Origin: Streptomyces thinghirensis
Lineage (GTDB): Bacteria; Actinomycetota; Actinomycetia; Streptomycetales; Streptomycetaceae
Assembly: GCA_021502835.1 (NCBI GenBank)
Contig: JAKFGP010000016.1
Location: 6,434 to 70,433 of the forward strand
Reading direction: 5' to 3'
Length of the DNA stretch: 64,000 nt
Within the stretch, counting starts at the first letter, position 1, and each line of letters begins with the position of its first letter. Below the pieces are notes generated by a model, which worked only from the letters and a program-made list of their open reading frames with translations, made no database searches and was not told the DNA's origin. The position numbers and the translations under genes are program-made. Below are positions 53,802 to 64,000 of the stretch, piece after piece.

Positions 53802-54908
53802 ATGAGCGTGCGCATCGACATCGCGGGGCTGCGGCCGGAGAGGATCGCCGTCGTGCCCTCACCCCTGGCCGAGCTGGGGATGGCGCTGCACGCGCTGTCC
53901 GAACCGGGGCACCACCCGGGCCTCCAGGGCTGGGCGACGGGGGTGACCGCCCGGCTCGACTCGCATCTGGCCGACCGGATGTGCGAGGCCGACTTCCTGT
54001 GGCGGACGACCTTCTCGGACCTGTTCATGCCGTTCGCCGGCGTGCCCGGCCGCAGCACGCTGCCCGGCGCCACCCTCGCCGAGGACCTGGACCTGCTCGA
54101 CAAGCTGTCCGACGAGCAGTTCGTGGACGCGGCACTTGAGTTCACCTGTGCCCTGCCCTACGGCACCGGTGGGGCCTCCGCGCTGACGGACGCCGAGGTG
54201 CGCCGCCGCGCGCTTGACCTGGCCGCCGCGCGCGGACCGCAACAGCTGCGCTTCAGCGAGCGGCTGCTGGCCGATCCGCCGCTGATCCGCGGCTGGCTGC
54301 GGCAGTTCGCGCAGGACTGCGACGAGGCGTTCTTCGCGGAGGCCTGGTCGCGGCTGCGCCACCAGCTCGCGGCGGACGCCCGCCACAAGACGGACCTGCT
54401 GCACCGCAAGGGCCTCGCCGAGGCGCTGGCCGCCGTGTCCCCGGCGGTCACGCTGGACGAGAGCGCCGCGCGGATCACGGTCGACAAGCTGGGCGACGGC
54501 CGTTCGGCGACGGCGGACGGCGGGCTCCTGCTCGTCCCGACGAGTCTGGGCTGGCCGCATCTGATGGTCCTGCACCGGCACGACTGGCAGCCGGTGCTGC
54601 ACTACCCCGTCGGCTCCCCCGAGCTGGCCTCGCCGCCGTCGGTCGAGCAGCTCACGCTGCGGATGACCGCGCTGTCCCACCCGGTCCGGATGCGGATCTG
54701 CCGCCATCTGGCCCGCAGCGCTTACACCACGAGCGAGCTGGCGCAGGCGCACGGCATGACGGCCCCGGAGATATCCCGGCACCTGGGCGTGCTGAAGAAG
54801 GCCGGCCTGATCACCACCCGCCGCCGCGGACGGTACGTCCTGCACCAGCTGGACGTGACGGTGGTGGCCCGGCTGGGCAGCGACTTCCTGGAGGGCATCC
54901 TCCGGTAG
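53802..54908 (+). CDS. ArsR-family regulator with DUF5937 domain
   Basis: 368 aa, intact. N-terminal DUF5937 domain (MSVRIDIAGLRPERIAVVPSPLAELGMAL, CEADFLWRTTFSDLFMPFAG). The C-terminal winged helix reads LSHPVRMRICRHLARSAYTTSELAQAHGMTAPEISRHLGVLKKAGLI. No metal-binding ELCVCDL box, so it is not a metal sensor of the classic type. Likely autoregulated through the inverted repeat upstream. Confidence 0.9.
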   Translation: MSVRIDIAGLRPERIAVVPSPLAELGMALHALSEPGHHPGLQGWATGVTARLDSHLADRMCEADFLWRTTFSDLFMPFAGVPGRSTLPGATLAEDLDLLDKLSDEQFVDAALEFTCALPYGTGGASALTDAEVRRRALDLAAARGPQQLRFSERLLADPPLIRGWLRQFAQDCDEAFFAEAWSRLRHQLAADARHKTDLLHRKGLAEALAAVSPAVTLDESAARITVDKLGDGRSATADGGLLLVPTSLGWPHLMVLHRHDWQPVLHYPVGSPELASPPSVEQLTLRMTALSHPVRMRICRHLARSAYTTSELAQAHGMTAPEISRHLGVLKKAGLITTRRRGRYVLHQLDVTVVARLGSDFLEGILR

Positions 54909-54944
54909 CCGCCGTGCGGCCGGTCGGGCGCCCGTCGCGGGGTG

Positions 54945-55619
54945 TCAGCCCTGTCCCCCGCCCGCCCGCACCAGCCCGGTCTCGTAGGCGAGGACCACCA
55001 CCTGCACCCGGTCCCGCAGGCCCAGCTTGGTCAGGATGCGGCCCACGTGCGTCTTCACGGTCGCCTCCGACAGCACGAGCCGGGCCGCGATCTCGCCGTT
55101 GGACAGCCCCTGCGCGACCAGCACCATCACCTCGCGCTCCCGCTCGGTGAGCCGCTGGAGTTCCTTGTGCCGGGGCTCCTGACCGGTGGCCGGCAGCATC
55201 GGCGCGAACCGGTCCAGGAGCCGGCGCGTGGTCGAGGGGGCGACCACCGCGTCGCCGCTGTGCACGGAGCGGATCGCGGCGAGCAGCTCGCCCGGCGGCA
55301 CGTCCTTGAGCATGAAGCCGGAGGCGCCCGCCTTCAGCGCCGAGAAGGCGTACTCGTCGAGGTCGAAGGTGGTCAGGATCAGCACCTTCGGCGCGGCCGG
55401 GTCCACACAGATCCGGCTGGTGGTCTCGACGCCGTCGAGCTTGGGCATGCGGACGTCCATCAGGACGACGTCCACGGCCGTCGAACGCAGCACCTGGAGG
55501 GCCTCGACGCCGTCGCCCGCCTCCGCGACGACCTCCATGTCCGGCTGGGCCGCCAGCACCATCCGGAACCCGGTGCGCAGCAGCACCTGGTCGTCGACGA
55601 GCATTACGCGGATCGCCAT
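54945..55619 (-). CDS. NarL/FixJ-type response regulator
   Basis: 224 aa, intact. Receiver MAIRVMLVDDQVLLRTGFRMVL with phospho-Asp in VLMDVRMPKLDG and Lys in GFMLKDVPPGELL. LuxR domain LTEREREVMVLVAQGLSNGEIAARLVLSEATVKTHVGRIL. Follows its cognate kinase by 69 bases. The intervening bases carry near-repeats of ttacagg. Confidence 0.93.
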   Translation of the reverse strand: MAIRVMLVDDQVLLRTGFRMVLAAQPDMEVVAEAGDGVEALQVLRSTAVDVVLMDVRMPKLDGVETTSRICVDPAAPKVLILTTFDLDEYAFSALKAGASGFMLKDVPPGELLAAIRSVHSGDAVVAPSTTRRLLDRFAPMLPATGQEPRHKELQRLTEREREVMVLVAQGLSNGEIAARLVLSEATVKTHVGRILTKLGLRDRVQVVVLAYETGLVRAGGGQG

Positions 55620-55688
55620 CGGCGCCTCTTCCTTGCGGGCTTACAGGCTTACAGGTGTAAACGCGGTACGTGCGTATGAGCGCGGGTG

Positions 55689-56890
55689 TCAGTGTGCGGG
55701 TTTCAGGGGCAGCAGCACACTGATGCGGAATCCTCCGCCCTGCCGCGGCCCGGCGTCCAGGGTGCCGCCGACCATGCCGACCCGCTCGCGCATGCCGATC
55801 AGTCCGTGGCCCTGGCCGTCGAAGCCGCCCTCCTCGTACAGCTCGTGCGGGGCGCCCTTGCCGTCGTCCTCGATGAGCAGCCCGAGCCCGTCGTCGAAGT
55901 AGACCAGGCGCACGCTCGCGCCCGCGTTGGGACCGCCGTGCTTGCGCGTGTTGGTCAGCGCCTCCTGCACGATGCGGTACGCGGTGAGCTCGAGCCCGCT
56001 GGGCAACTGGCGCGGGGTGCCCTCGACCTTGAAGTCGACGGGCAGCCCGGGCCGCGGCATTCCTCCACGAGGTCCTCGATCTGCTGGACGTCGGGCTGCG
56101 GGACGTACTCGCCGGCCTCCTGGTGCTCACCGGTGCGCAGCACGCCGAGCAGGCGGCGCATCTCCGCGAGGGCCTGGCGGCCGGTGGAGGAGATGGTCTC
56201 CAGCGCCTTCTTCGCCTGGTCGGGGGCGGCGTCCAGGACGTAGGCGGCGCCGTCGGCCTGCACCACCATCACGGAGACGTTGTGCGCCACGACGTCGTGC
56301 AGCTCGCGCGCGATCCGGGCGCGTTCGGCGGCGACCGCGACCTTGGCCTGTGCCTCGCGCTCCTTCTCCAGGCGTGCGGCCCGTTCCTCCAGCTGCGCGA
56401 AGTAGGCGCGGCGGGTGCGGATCGAGTCGCCGAGCACCCAGGCGAGGGCGAAGGGCACCGCCTGGAAGACCGTTATGGCGATGTTGCCCCCTATGCCCGC
56501 GTCCTCCATCGGCCAGCGGAGCTGGGCGACGGGGGCGGCGCACAGCCCCATGGCCAGCGCGGTCCGGGAGGCCCAGCGGGCGCCGGTCGCGGCCACGGTG
56601 TAGACGATCACCAGGAGGGCGAAGTCGGCCGGCATGGTCGACACGTCCAGCGCCAGTTGCCCCAGGCCCAGTGCGGCGGCCAGCAGCAGCATCTTCTCCG
56701 GCATCAGCCTGCGCAGCGCGATCACCACGCACAGCAGCAGGACGAAGGGGACGATCAGCGCCGTCATGTCCGTCCCCCGGGCCTCCTCCTGCGGAGCCAC
56801 GGACATGACGGAGATCCCGAGCAGGACGAGGGCCCAGAAACAGTCGACCCCGATCGGGTGTCTGCGGAGGAAATCGTAGAGGCGCTGCAC
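55689..56890 (-). CDS. Sensor histidine kinase (HisKA_3 type)
   Basis: About 400 aa. Four or five helices at the N-terminus (VDCFWALVLLGISVMS, LIVPFVLLLCVVIALRRL, MLLLAAALGLGQLAL). A coiled coil YFAQLEERAARLEKEREAQ leads to the phospho-His in RARIARELHDVVAHNVSVMVVQ, then the HATPase AYRIVQEALTNTRKHGG and GQGHGLIGMRERV. GTG at 56890 (QRLYDFLRRHP). One slip near 56060. Partner of the downstream regulator. Confidence 0.92.
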
Positions 56891-57009
56891 GTAACCCAGC
56901 GTAGGGAAGGGTGATAGGTGCAGGGGGTCAACCGGAGGGCCGATCCGCATCGCCCGCGCATACTCCGCAAGGTGGAGGCTCCGTTCTCCTGTGCGCCTAG
57001 CCTGGCCCT

Positions 57010-58119
57010 GTGACACGAGGGACAACAGGGGCCAGAGGGACTTCAGGAGCACAACGCGGCTGGCGGGGCTGGAGGGAGGCGACGCAGGACGCTCTCTACG
57101 GACCGGCCGGTTTCTACCGCGGGCCCGAGGGGCCTGCCGGGCACTTCGAACGTCCGTGCACGCGTCGCCGCTGTTCGCCGGCGCCGTGGCGCGGCTGCTG
57201 TGCCGGGTCGACGAGGCGCTGGGGCGGCCCTCGTCGCTGGACTTCGTGGACATGGCGGCCGGGCGGGGCGAGTTGGTCACCGGAGTGCTCGCCGCGCTGC
57301 CCGCCGAGGTGGCCGCCCGCACGCGCGCGTACGCCGTCGAGGTGGCCGGCCGGCCCGAGGGGCTGGACCACCGGATCGAGTGGCTCGCCGAGCCGCCGGG
57401 CGGTGGGGTGACGGGGTTGCTGTTCGCCAACGAGTGGCTGGACAACGTCCCGGTGGAGGTGGCGGAGGTGGACTCGGCGGGCGTGCCGCGGCGGGTGCTC
57501 GTGCGGGGCGACGGGGCCGAACGGCTCGGGGAGCCGGTGGACGGGGCGGAGGCCGAGTGGCTGGCGCGGTGGTGGCCGCCGGCCGGTGCGGAAGGGGCCG
57601 CGGGAGGGGCTGCGGGCCGAGATCGGGCTCCCCGGGACGCCGCCTGGGCGTCCGCCGTGGCGGCCCTGGACGGCGGGCTGGGCGGGCTGGCCGTGGCCGC
57701 CGACTACGCGCACACCAGGGACGCCCGCCCGCCGTTCGGAACGCTCACCGGCTTCCGGGGAGGGACGGGAGACGCCGCCGGTGCCGGACGGGTCGTGCGA
57801 CATCACCGCGCATGTGGCGCTGGACGCGTGCGCGGCGGCCCACGCGGCGAGGTGCGCTCCGGAGCGCACGCCCCCGGCTGCTCTTCTGCGCCCCCAGCGC
57901 GACGCCCTGCGCGCCCTGGGTGTCACGGGCGCACGCCCCCCGCTCGCATTGGCCTCCACCGACCCGGCGGCGTATGTACGCGCCCTCGCGAGCGCCTCGG
58001 AGGCCGCGGAACTGCTCGCGCGCGGCGGGCTGGGCGACTTCGTGTGGCTGCTCCAGCCGGTGGGGTCTCTCGACGCCGCCGCGCTACTTGTCGATGTCCC
58101 CGACCACGAAGAAGAGTGA
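57010..58119 (+). CDS. MidA-like SAM-dependent methyltransferase (Methyltransf_28 family)
   Basis: Motif [20 protein letters not shown] and the family signature [19 protein letters not shown] place it with MidA/NDUFAF7, which methylates an arginine of the complex I 49-kDa subunit in eukaryotes. GTG at 57010, then [17 protein letters not shown] and [15 protein letters not shown]. Slips near 57148, 57595 and 57765. Its 3' end overlaps the 3' end of nuoD, the bacterial 49-kDa homologue, by 36 bases. Confidence 0.85.
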
Positions 58120-59235
58120 CCCGAGGATCGCCACCATGTCCGCGACCAGCGTCCCGGGCAACAGCTCCGCCAGCGCCTGGATGTTGTTGTACGAGGCCGA
58201 GCGCAGCTTCAGCCGGTACGGGGTCTTCTCACCCTTGCTGACCAGGTAGTAGCCGTTGATGCCGAGCGGATTCTCGGTCCACGCGTACGTGTGACCCTCG
58301 GGCGCCTTCAGCACCTTCGGGAGCCGCTGGTTGATCGGCCCGGGCGCCAGCTCGGCCAGGCGGTCCAGGCAGGCGTCGGCGAGGTCGAGGGCGTTGTGGG
58401 TCTGCTCCAGGAGGCACTCGAAGCGGGCGAGGCAGTCGCCGTCGGTGCGGGTGACGACCTTCAGGACGTCCTGGAGTTCGCCGTAGGCGAGGTACGGCTC
58501 GTCGCGGCGCAGGTCGAAGTCGACGCCGGGAGGCGCGGGCGATCGGGCCGCTGACGCCGTAGGCGTGCACGGCCTCGGGCGACAGGGCGCCCACCCCGCG
58601 CGTACGCCCCCGGAAGATCTCGTTGCCGAGCACCAGGTCGTCGAAGACGTCCATGCGCGAGCGCACGGCGGCGACGGCGGCACGCGCGCGCTGTGCCAGC
58701 CCGCCGGCAGGTCCTCCTTGAGGCCGCCGACGCGGTTGAACATGTAGTGCATGCGCCCGCCGGAGACCTCCTCCATGACGTTCTGGAGGACCTCCCGCTC
58801 CCGGAAGGCGTAGAAGACCGGGGTGATGCCGCCCAGCTCGAGCGGGTACGACCCCAGGAACATCAGGTGGTTGAGCACCCGGTTCAGCTCCGCGAGCAGC
58901 GTCCGCGTCCACACCGCGCGCGTGGGGACCTCCATGCCGAGCATCCGCTCCACGGCGAGGACCACGCCCAGCTCGTTGGAGAACGCCGACAGCCAGTCGT
59001 GGCGGTTGGCGAGCACGATGATCTGACGGTAGTCACGGGCCTCGAACAGCTTCTCCGCGCCGCGGTGCATGTAGCCGATCACGGGTTCCGCGCTCGTGAT
59101 GCGCTCGCCGTCCAGGACGAGCCGCAACCGCAGCACACCGTGCGTGGACGGATGCTGGGGCCCGATGTTGAGCACCATGTCGGTGCTCTCCGCGGCACCG
59201 CCGATACCGACCGTGGTCTCCGTCGTAGGAGTCAT
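58084..59235 (-). CDS. nuoD: NADH-quinone oxidoreductase subunit D (solitary copy)
   Basis: Complex I 49-kDa subunit. [66 protein letters not shown] and [22 protein letters not shown] are family signatures. No other nuo gene adjoins it, so it is a second, solitary NuoD as in S. coelicolor. Slips near 58700 and 58530. ATG at 59235. It may replace the operon copy or serve another complex. Confidence 0.94.
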   Translation of the reverse strand: MTPTTETTVGIGGAAESTDMVLNIGPQHPSTHGVLRLRLVLDGERITSAEPVIGYMHRGAEKLFEARDYRQIIVLANRHDWLSAFSNELGVVLAVERMLGMEVPTRAVWTRTLLAELNRVLNHLMFLGSYPLELGGITPVFYAFREREVLQNVMEEVSGGRMHYMFNRVGGLKEDLPAGWHSARVPPSPPCARAWTSSTTWCSATRSSGGVRAGWAPCRPRPCTPTASAARSPAPPGVDFDLRRDEPYLAYGELQDVLKVVTRTDGDCLARFECLLEQTHNALDLADACLDRLAELAPGPINQRLPKVLKAPEGHTYAWTENPLGINGYYLVSKGEKTPYRLKLRSASYNNIQALAELLPGTLVADMVAILGSLFFVVGDIDK

Positions 59236-59267
59236 GCGCACAGTGTCCCCCTACGTACGCTGGCCCC

Positions 59268-59788
59268 ATGGAGACGGGGAGCCCTGACGACACGGGCACG
59301 GCGGAGGCGACGGAGCCGGTGCGGGACCAGCCGGTGTGGACCGGCCTGCCGCCGGGGGCTGCTACGCATGCGGCGGCTGTTGCTGGTGGTGTGGCTGGGA
59401 CTGCTGACGCTCGCCGCGGGTCTGTTGCCCGGGCTGTTCCTGGGCCCCTCTGGGCGGCCCTGGCACTGCTGCCGGCGGCCCTGCTGGCGTGGGGCTGGGT
59501 GATGCTGGAGCGCAACTGGCGCTCCTGGCGGTACGCCGAGCGCGCCGACGACCTGCTGATCAGCCGGGGCGTGCTCTGGTGGGAGGAGACCGTCGTCCCG
59601 TACGGACGGATGCAGCTGGTCGAGGTGACCTCGGGCCCGGTCGAGCGCCACTTCGGCCTGGCCAGTGTCAGCTCCACACGGCCGCCGCGGCGACCGACGC
59701 GACCATCCCGGGCCTCGTCCCGGCCGAGGCGGAACGCCTCCGCGACCGGCTCACCGAGCTGGGCGAGGCCCGATCGGCGGGGCTGTGA
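59268..59788 (+). CDS. PH-domain membrane protein (YdbS-like)
   Basis: Two helices (LLVVWLGLLTLAAGLLPG, ALALLPAALLAWGWVML) lead into a bacterial PH domain: WRYAERADDLLISRGVLWWEETVVPYGRMQLVEV and RHFGLASVQLHTAAAATDATIPGL. ATG at 59268. Slips near 59360, 59450 and 59670. Its stop overlaps the next gene's start by four bases (GTGA). This pairing is like ydbS-ydbT of Bacillus. Confidence 0.88.
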
Positions 59789-61295
59789 CGACGCCCGGGG
59801 CGGAGAAGGGCCCGCCGGAGGCGCGGAACGGCCCCACCGGGGGCCGCGGACGCCGCGGTCGGGGCCGAGGACCGTTCGGGCGCCGGCGCGGGCGTGAGCG
59901 AGGCCGAGGGCCGCCTGAGCGCGGACGTGAGCGAGACCGAGGGCCGCCTGGACGGGAACGAGAGCGGCGCCCCCGGCCCCGGCCCCGACCCCGACCCCGG
60001 GGACGGTCTCGTCGAGCGGCGCTTGCACCCCGTCACGCCCTTGCGGCGGGCCTGGGCGCCGGTCGCCGTGATCGTCGGGTGGGCCGTGCACGACCCCGAC
60101 CAGGCGCAGCGCCAGCTGTCGCGGCTGACCACGACCACGCTGCTGGTCGGGCTCGCCGTACTGATCCCGGCCGCCGCCCTGTACGGCTTCATGACCTGGT
60201 GGTTCACCCACTTCGCGGTGACCGACACCGAGCTGCGCATCCGTACCGGACTGCTGTTCGGCGCACCGCGCACATCCGGCTCGAACGGATCCAGGCCGTC
60301 GACGTCACCCAGCCGCTGCTCGCCCGCGTCGCGGGTGTCGCCAAACTGAAACTCGACGTCATAGGCACCGGCAAGAAGGACGAACTGGCCTTCCTGGGCG
60401 CCGACGAGGCACGCGCGCTGCGCGCCGAGCTGCTCGCGCGCGCGGCCGGCTTCGCGCCCGAGACCGCGCACGAGGTCGGCGAGGCGCCCTCCCGGCAACT
60501 GCTGCGGGTGCCGCCCGGCGTCCTCGCCGTCTCGCTGCTGCTGACCGGCGCGACCTGGGGCACGCTGATCGCCGCCGCCGTCGCGCCGACACTGCTGTGG
60601 CTGGCCACCCACAACCTGTGGACGGTGCTGGCGACCGCCCTGCCCTGCTGGCGCCGCGGCGCGAGCAGCGCGGGCCGGTTCGTCGGGGGAGTACGACTGG
60701 ACGGTGGCCGAGTCCCCGGACGGGCTCCGCCTCGACCACGGGCTGCTGGACCGCGCCCACGAGACCGTTCCGCCGGGCCGGGTGCAGACGGTGCGGATCG
60801 TGGAGCCGGTGCTGTGGCGGCGGCGCGGTGGGTGCGGGTGGAGCTGGACGTGGCCGGGTCGTCGAACTCCGTGCTGGTGCCGGTCGCCCCGCGCGAGATC
60901 GCCGAGTCGGTCGTCGCGCGCGTGCTGCCCGGGGTGACCGTGCCGACGGACGCGATGCTGTGCGCGCGCACCGCGGCGGGCCGCGCGCTGCCGGCCGCTG
61001 TGGTGGCGCGGCTACGGACTCGCCGTCACCGACGCGGTCTTCGCCGCCCGGTACGGACTGCTGCGCCGTAGCCTGGCGCTGGTGCCGCACGCCAAGGTGC
61101 AGAGCGTCCGGCTCACGCAGGGGCCGTGGCAGCGGGCGCTGCGGCTGGCCCGGCGGTACGGGTGGACACGGGCGCGAACAAGACCGTGACCGCGCGGCTG
61201 CGCGGACGCCGACGAGGCGGCACGGCTGCTGCGGGCGCAGGCGGAGCGCCCCGTACCGGGCGGCGGACGCGCTGCCGGACCGGTGGATGGCCTGA
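59785..61295 (+). CDS. PH-domain membrane protein with repeated modules (YdbT-like)
   Basis: About 500 aa. N-terminal acidic region, then helix pairs (TTTLLVGLAVLIPAAALYG, GVLAVSLLLTGATWGTLIAAAV). At least three PH-type modules follow: FAVTDTELRIRTGLLF with HIRLERIQAVDVTQPLLARV, the LDHGLLDRAHETVPPGRVQTVRI section, and YGLLRRSLALVPHAKVQSVRLTQGPWQRAL. Slips near 59840, 60265, 60650, 60830, 61015, 61160, 61205 and 61245. Operon with the preceding gene. Confidence 0.85.
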
Positions 61296-61320
61296 GACCG
61301 CGCGGCTGCGCCGGTCGGCG

Positions 61321-62558
61321 TCAGGACACGGCGCTGCGCAGCCGCTGTACGTCGATCTGCTCGGTCTCGTCGTGGGCCGTCAGGTCGATCACCTGGCCCA
61401 CACCGCGGACTCCTCGTCGGCCGGCTTGAAGGCGGCCTCCGTCTCGGCCTTGTGCAGGGCGAGGGCCTCTGCCGACCACGTCGGCGAGGTCCTCGTTCTG
61501 GACGGCCTCCAGGGCCTCGGACGACGACGTCCCGTCCTCGGACTCGGCGTTCTTCGTGCCGAAGAAGTCGAAGCCGCCCTCGACCGCCGGACGCCGCGCG
61601 GGAGTCGTCGGTGCGACGGCCACCGCGGTCGGCACCTGTGAAGTGGGCCGGCGGTCCGCCGGGTGGGCTGGGTGGGCTGCGCGGGCCGCTCGTCGGACTG
61701 GTGTGGCTGGTCGGGCTCATCGGGCTGAGTGGCCGGGGAGGCGGCGACGGTGCGCTCGTGCCCGTCGACCGCCTCGGGCTGCCCCTGCGCCTCGTCCTCC
61801 CGCGCGGCCTCGGCCGCCTCCGCGCTCTCGCCGCCGCCGCTGCCGCCGCCGTCCCCGTCGTCGCCACCGCCGTCGGAGTCACCGCCGCCGTCACGGTCGC
61901 CGCCGTCCGGGGCGGCGGCCGGCCGTCCCTCGTCGAAGCGCGCCAGCGCCGCGTTCGCCCGCAGGAACAGCCGGGAACCCTCGGGAGAGAACACGGCGGG
62001 GCCTCCTCGACCGCCTCGGCGGCCTCCTCGGTGGCCGCGATGTCCTCGGTGGGCGTCTCCTCCACCGGCGCCGACCGTGCCGCCGGCAGCGCGGGCGTCT
62101 GCGGCACGGCCTCTATCTCCAGCAGGCGGCGGCCCTCCAGCGCGGTGGCCCGCTCGGTCTCCGCCGTGGCGTAGCGCCGCAGCAGGGCGGCGTGCTCGTT
62201 GCGCAGTCCCGCCAGTTCCGTGCGCTTCGCCCGCAGCCGGTGCTCCAGCTTCACGCGCAGCTCGCGCGACTCCTCCAGGTCGGACTCCAGTTCGGCGACC
62301 CGTTCCTCGTAGCGCCACTCGTCGCTCGCACGCGCCGTGAGGTCGGCGACGCGCCTGCCCGCCTGCGCGTCCCAGTGACGCATGACGACCGCGCCGACGA
62401 CGGCCGTCACCGCTGGCGGCGCTGGCCAGTGAGCGCAGGATCATCGCTTCGCTGAACACCCATGGGCCGACGGCATAGACGACGGAGACGCCGGCGATCG
62501 CCGACGGAGGAAGCAGGCCTGTGCAGGGCGGGGAATGGCGGTGACGTCCACGTGGCAT
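61321..62558 (-). CDS. Coiled-coil membrane protein with acidic linker
   Basis: About 412 aa. Two N-terminal helices (AIAGVSVVYAVGPWVFS, LASAA then VTAVVGAVVM). A coiled coil of about 80 residues follows (WRYEERVAELESDLEESRELRVKLEHRLRAKRTELAGL). Next come a Gly/Asp/Ser-rich linker and a C-terminal segment GGFDFFGTKNAESEDG ending IDVQRLRSAVS. ATG at 62558. Slips near 62412, 62000, 61660, 61610 and 61475. No family recognised; likely an envelope scaffold. Confidence 0.75.
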
Positions 62559-62701
62559 GGCCGAAACTTACCGCGCGTAGGCGAATCTTGGCGCCCGCCC
62601 CGTAAAACACACAGCGTCTCCGACGCTTTCACACGGCATCAGGAATCCACATGCCCAACGGTGGACCGAATTACTTCAAGATCATTTCCGGCGTTCGCAC
62701 G

Positions 62702-63849
62702 TCACCGCCCGTCGAGCCGCTCGCTGAGCCCACTCCAGGGTCGCGGGAATCCTCGCCTGCCGCCACGTATTGAAGTTGTGCCCGCCGCTTTCCAGGATGA
62801 TCGACGAGATGCGCGTCCCGGCTCCGCTGTCCCTTCACCCGCTCGATCGAACTTCAAGCGTGTCCTTGTAGTTCGTCTCGCCGGACCTGCTGCTGGTGAC
62901 GAGCAGTGAAGTGTCGTCCGGCGCGGGCGAGTGCTTTGAGACACCACCACAGGTCGGCGCCCGGTTCTTCCGTCCCTTGTCGCCCTGGAGAGTTCGCCCG
63001 TGGTGGGATCGCTGGGGAGCGTCGTAGTAGGGGAGAGCCCGGCCCCGCGCCGTACACCCGGGATGGTGCATGGCGAGCTTCAGGGCGCAGTAACCGCCGG
63101 TCGAGTTGCCGACGACACCCCAGCCGCCCGGCCGGCGTCCACGCGGTAGTGGGCGCTTTCACGGCCTCCCGGCCAGGTCCTTGGCGAAGAACGACTCCGG
63201 TCTGCGGGCCGCCCGGGACGTCCACGCACTCCGTGTAGCGCGGCGGCGCCACCGTGGGCCGCAGCATCATGAGGATCATCGGCCGCATCCGGCCCGCCTC
63301 GGCCAGGTCGAACGCCGTACGCGGGTAGTGGAGCTTGTCCACCAGCGCCGACGCCGTCCCGGATAGCCGGTCGGGACGACGGCCGCGGGAACGTACGCGC
63401 GCGGTGCCGCGCCTGGAAGCCGCTCCGGCGGCAGTACACGTACGCAGGCGACGCGATCCGCGTCGTACGGCCGACGACCCGTACCTCCTGGATCCGCCCG
63501 CCGACCTCGGCCGCGCCCCGACCGCCCGGCCGACCCGCCGGTCGCCGACGACCCGGAGCCGGGCCGCCGGCTTTTCGTCCCGGCCAGTGGTCGAGACATT
63601 GCGCCGGGCTGCTGCGTCTCCCGGCCGAACAAGGTCGGCCCAGCTGCCATGCGAACCCGAAGGACTGGTTGGCCACCAGGCCCCCACATGGCGAAGACCG
63701 CCAGCTGGGTGGCGACAGCAGCCCCTGCGCCCGAGGACCGCCCGCCAGGTACGCCCGGCCAGCGCCCGGTACAGCCACACCGTGCCGGCGAACGGCAGCA
63801 CGCCGGACAGGAGCCGCCGGCGCCAGCACCTGTTGCTTGTGAGACCCAT
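62702..63849 (-). CDS. Membrane-anchored alpha/beta-hydrolase esterase (Ag85/esterase-D fold)
   Basis: N-terminal helices (RLLSGVLPFAGTVWLYRALAG, AVATQLAVFAM). A putative-esterase domain follows: GGRIQEVRVVGRTTRIASPAYVY, YPRTAFDLAEAGRMRPMILM and the nucleophile stretch GNSTGGYCALKLAMHHPG (Ser in GNSTGG). Near the end, ILESGGHNFNTWR carries the catalytic His. ATG at 63849. It has the highest slip density in the window (roughly one per 60-80 bases), so the exact sequence is poor. The family call rests on several matching segments. Confidence 0.8.
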
Positions 63850-64000
63850 GCGTTGCTACCTGCCTGCGCTTTCCATGCGTCCGTTCGCGCCCCTCCGCCC
63901 GGACCACCACCCCCGCGCACCCTCCAGGTTTCCGAAGTCGGGAGTGAACCTCTCCCGCAGACACCGTCCTAGAGGGCGCAATGTCGCCAGATGCCCGAAA

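Overview
The window is actinobacterial chromosome and almost certainly Streptomyces. It is very GC-rich with strong third-position G/C bias. It carries Streptomyces hallmarks: a SigE-CseA-CseB-CseC cell-envelope stress cluster, Lsr2, DisA next to RadA, a DUF5753/DUF397 regulator pair, and many GTG starts. The gene order from ilvD through radA, disA, mutY, sigE-cseABC, clpC, lsr2, coaX/nadC/nadB/panC to a solitary nuoD matches, as I recall it, one core-chromosome region of S. coelicolor. I see no tRNA, rRNA, prophage, CRISPR array or transposase.

Layout. 1-9 kb: methyltransferase fragment, small membrane and secreted proteins, a Ser/Thr kinase with a beta-propeller, ilvD, a sugar-isomerase/TetR pair and a Ppx/GppA phosphatase. 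9-16 kb: a Cys-rich protein, a giant sigma-factor/zinc-finger/BACON fusion, radA and disA. 16-24 kb: PAP2 phosphatase, a two-component pair, mutY, and sigE-cseA-cseB-cseC. 24-30 kb: glyoxalase/AraC pair, WhiJ-like regulator group, DHA2 exporter with its divergent TetR, M23 endopeptidase. 30-39.5 kb: three paralogous NACHT (STAND) NTPases with leucine-rich-repeat-like tails, with a secreted HAD phosphatase between the second and third; this is the best candidate for an uncharacterised (probably immune-type) system. 39.5-46 kb: clpC with a ClgR-type box, an SCO3374-type protein, lsr2, argA-like GNAT, BlaI repressor, small membrane proteins. 46-52 kb: a tightly packed operon for CoA and NAD synthesis (Rossmann/DUF2520 gene, panC, nadB, nadC, coaX). 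52-57 kb: threonine aldolase, ArsR-type regulator, NarL-type two-component pair. 57-64 kb: a MidA-like methyltransferase convergent with and overlapping nuoD, two PH-domain membrane proteins, a coiled-coil membrane protein and an esterase.

A large share of genes contain one or more single-base indels, usually in G or C runs, while the protein sequence on either side continues in another frame as a normal family member. This looks like sequencing or assembly error rather than real gene decay. I therefore annotate those as whole CDSs and give the approximate breakpoints. Coordinates span the inferred complete gene even where no single frame is open throughout.
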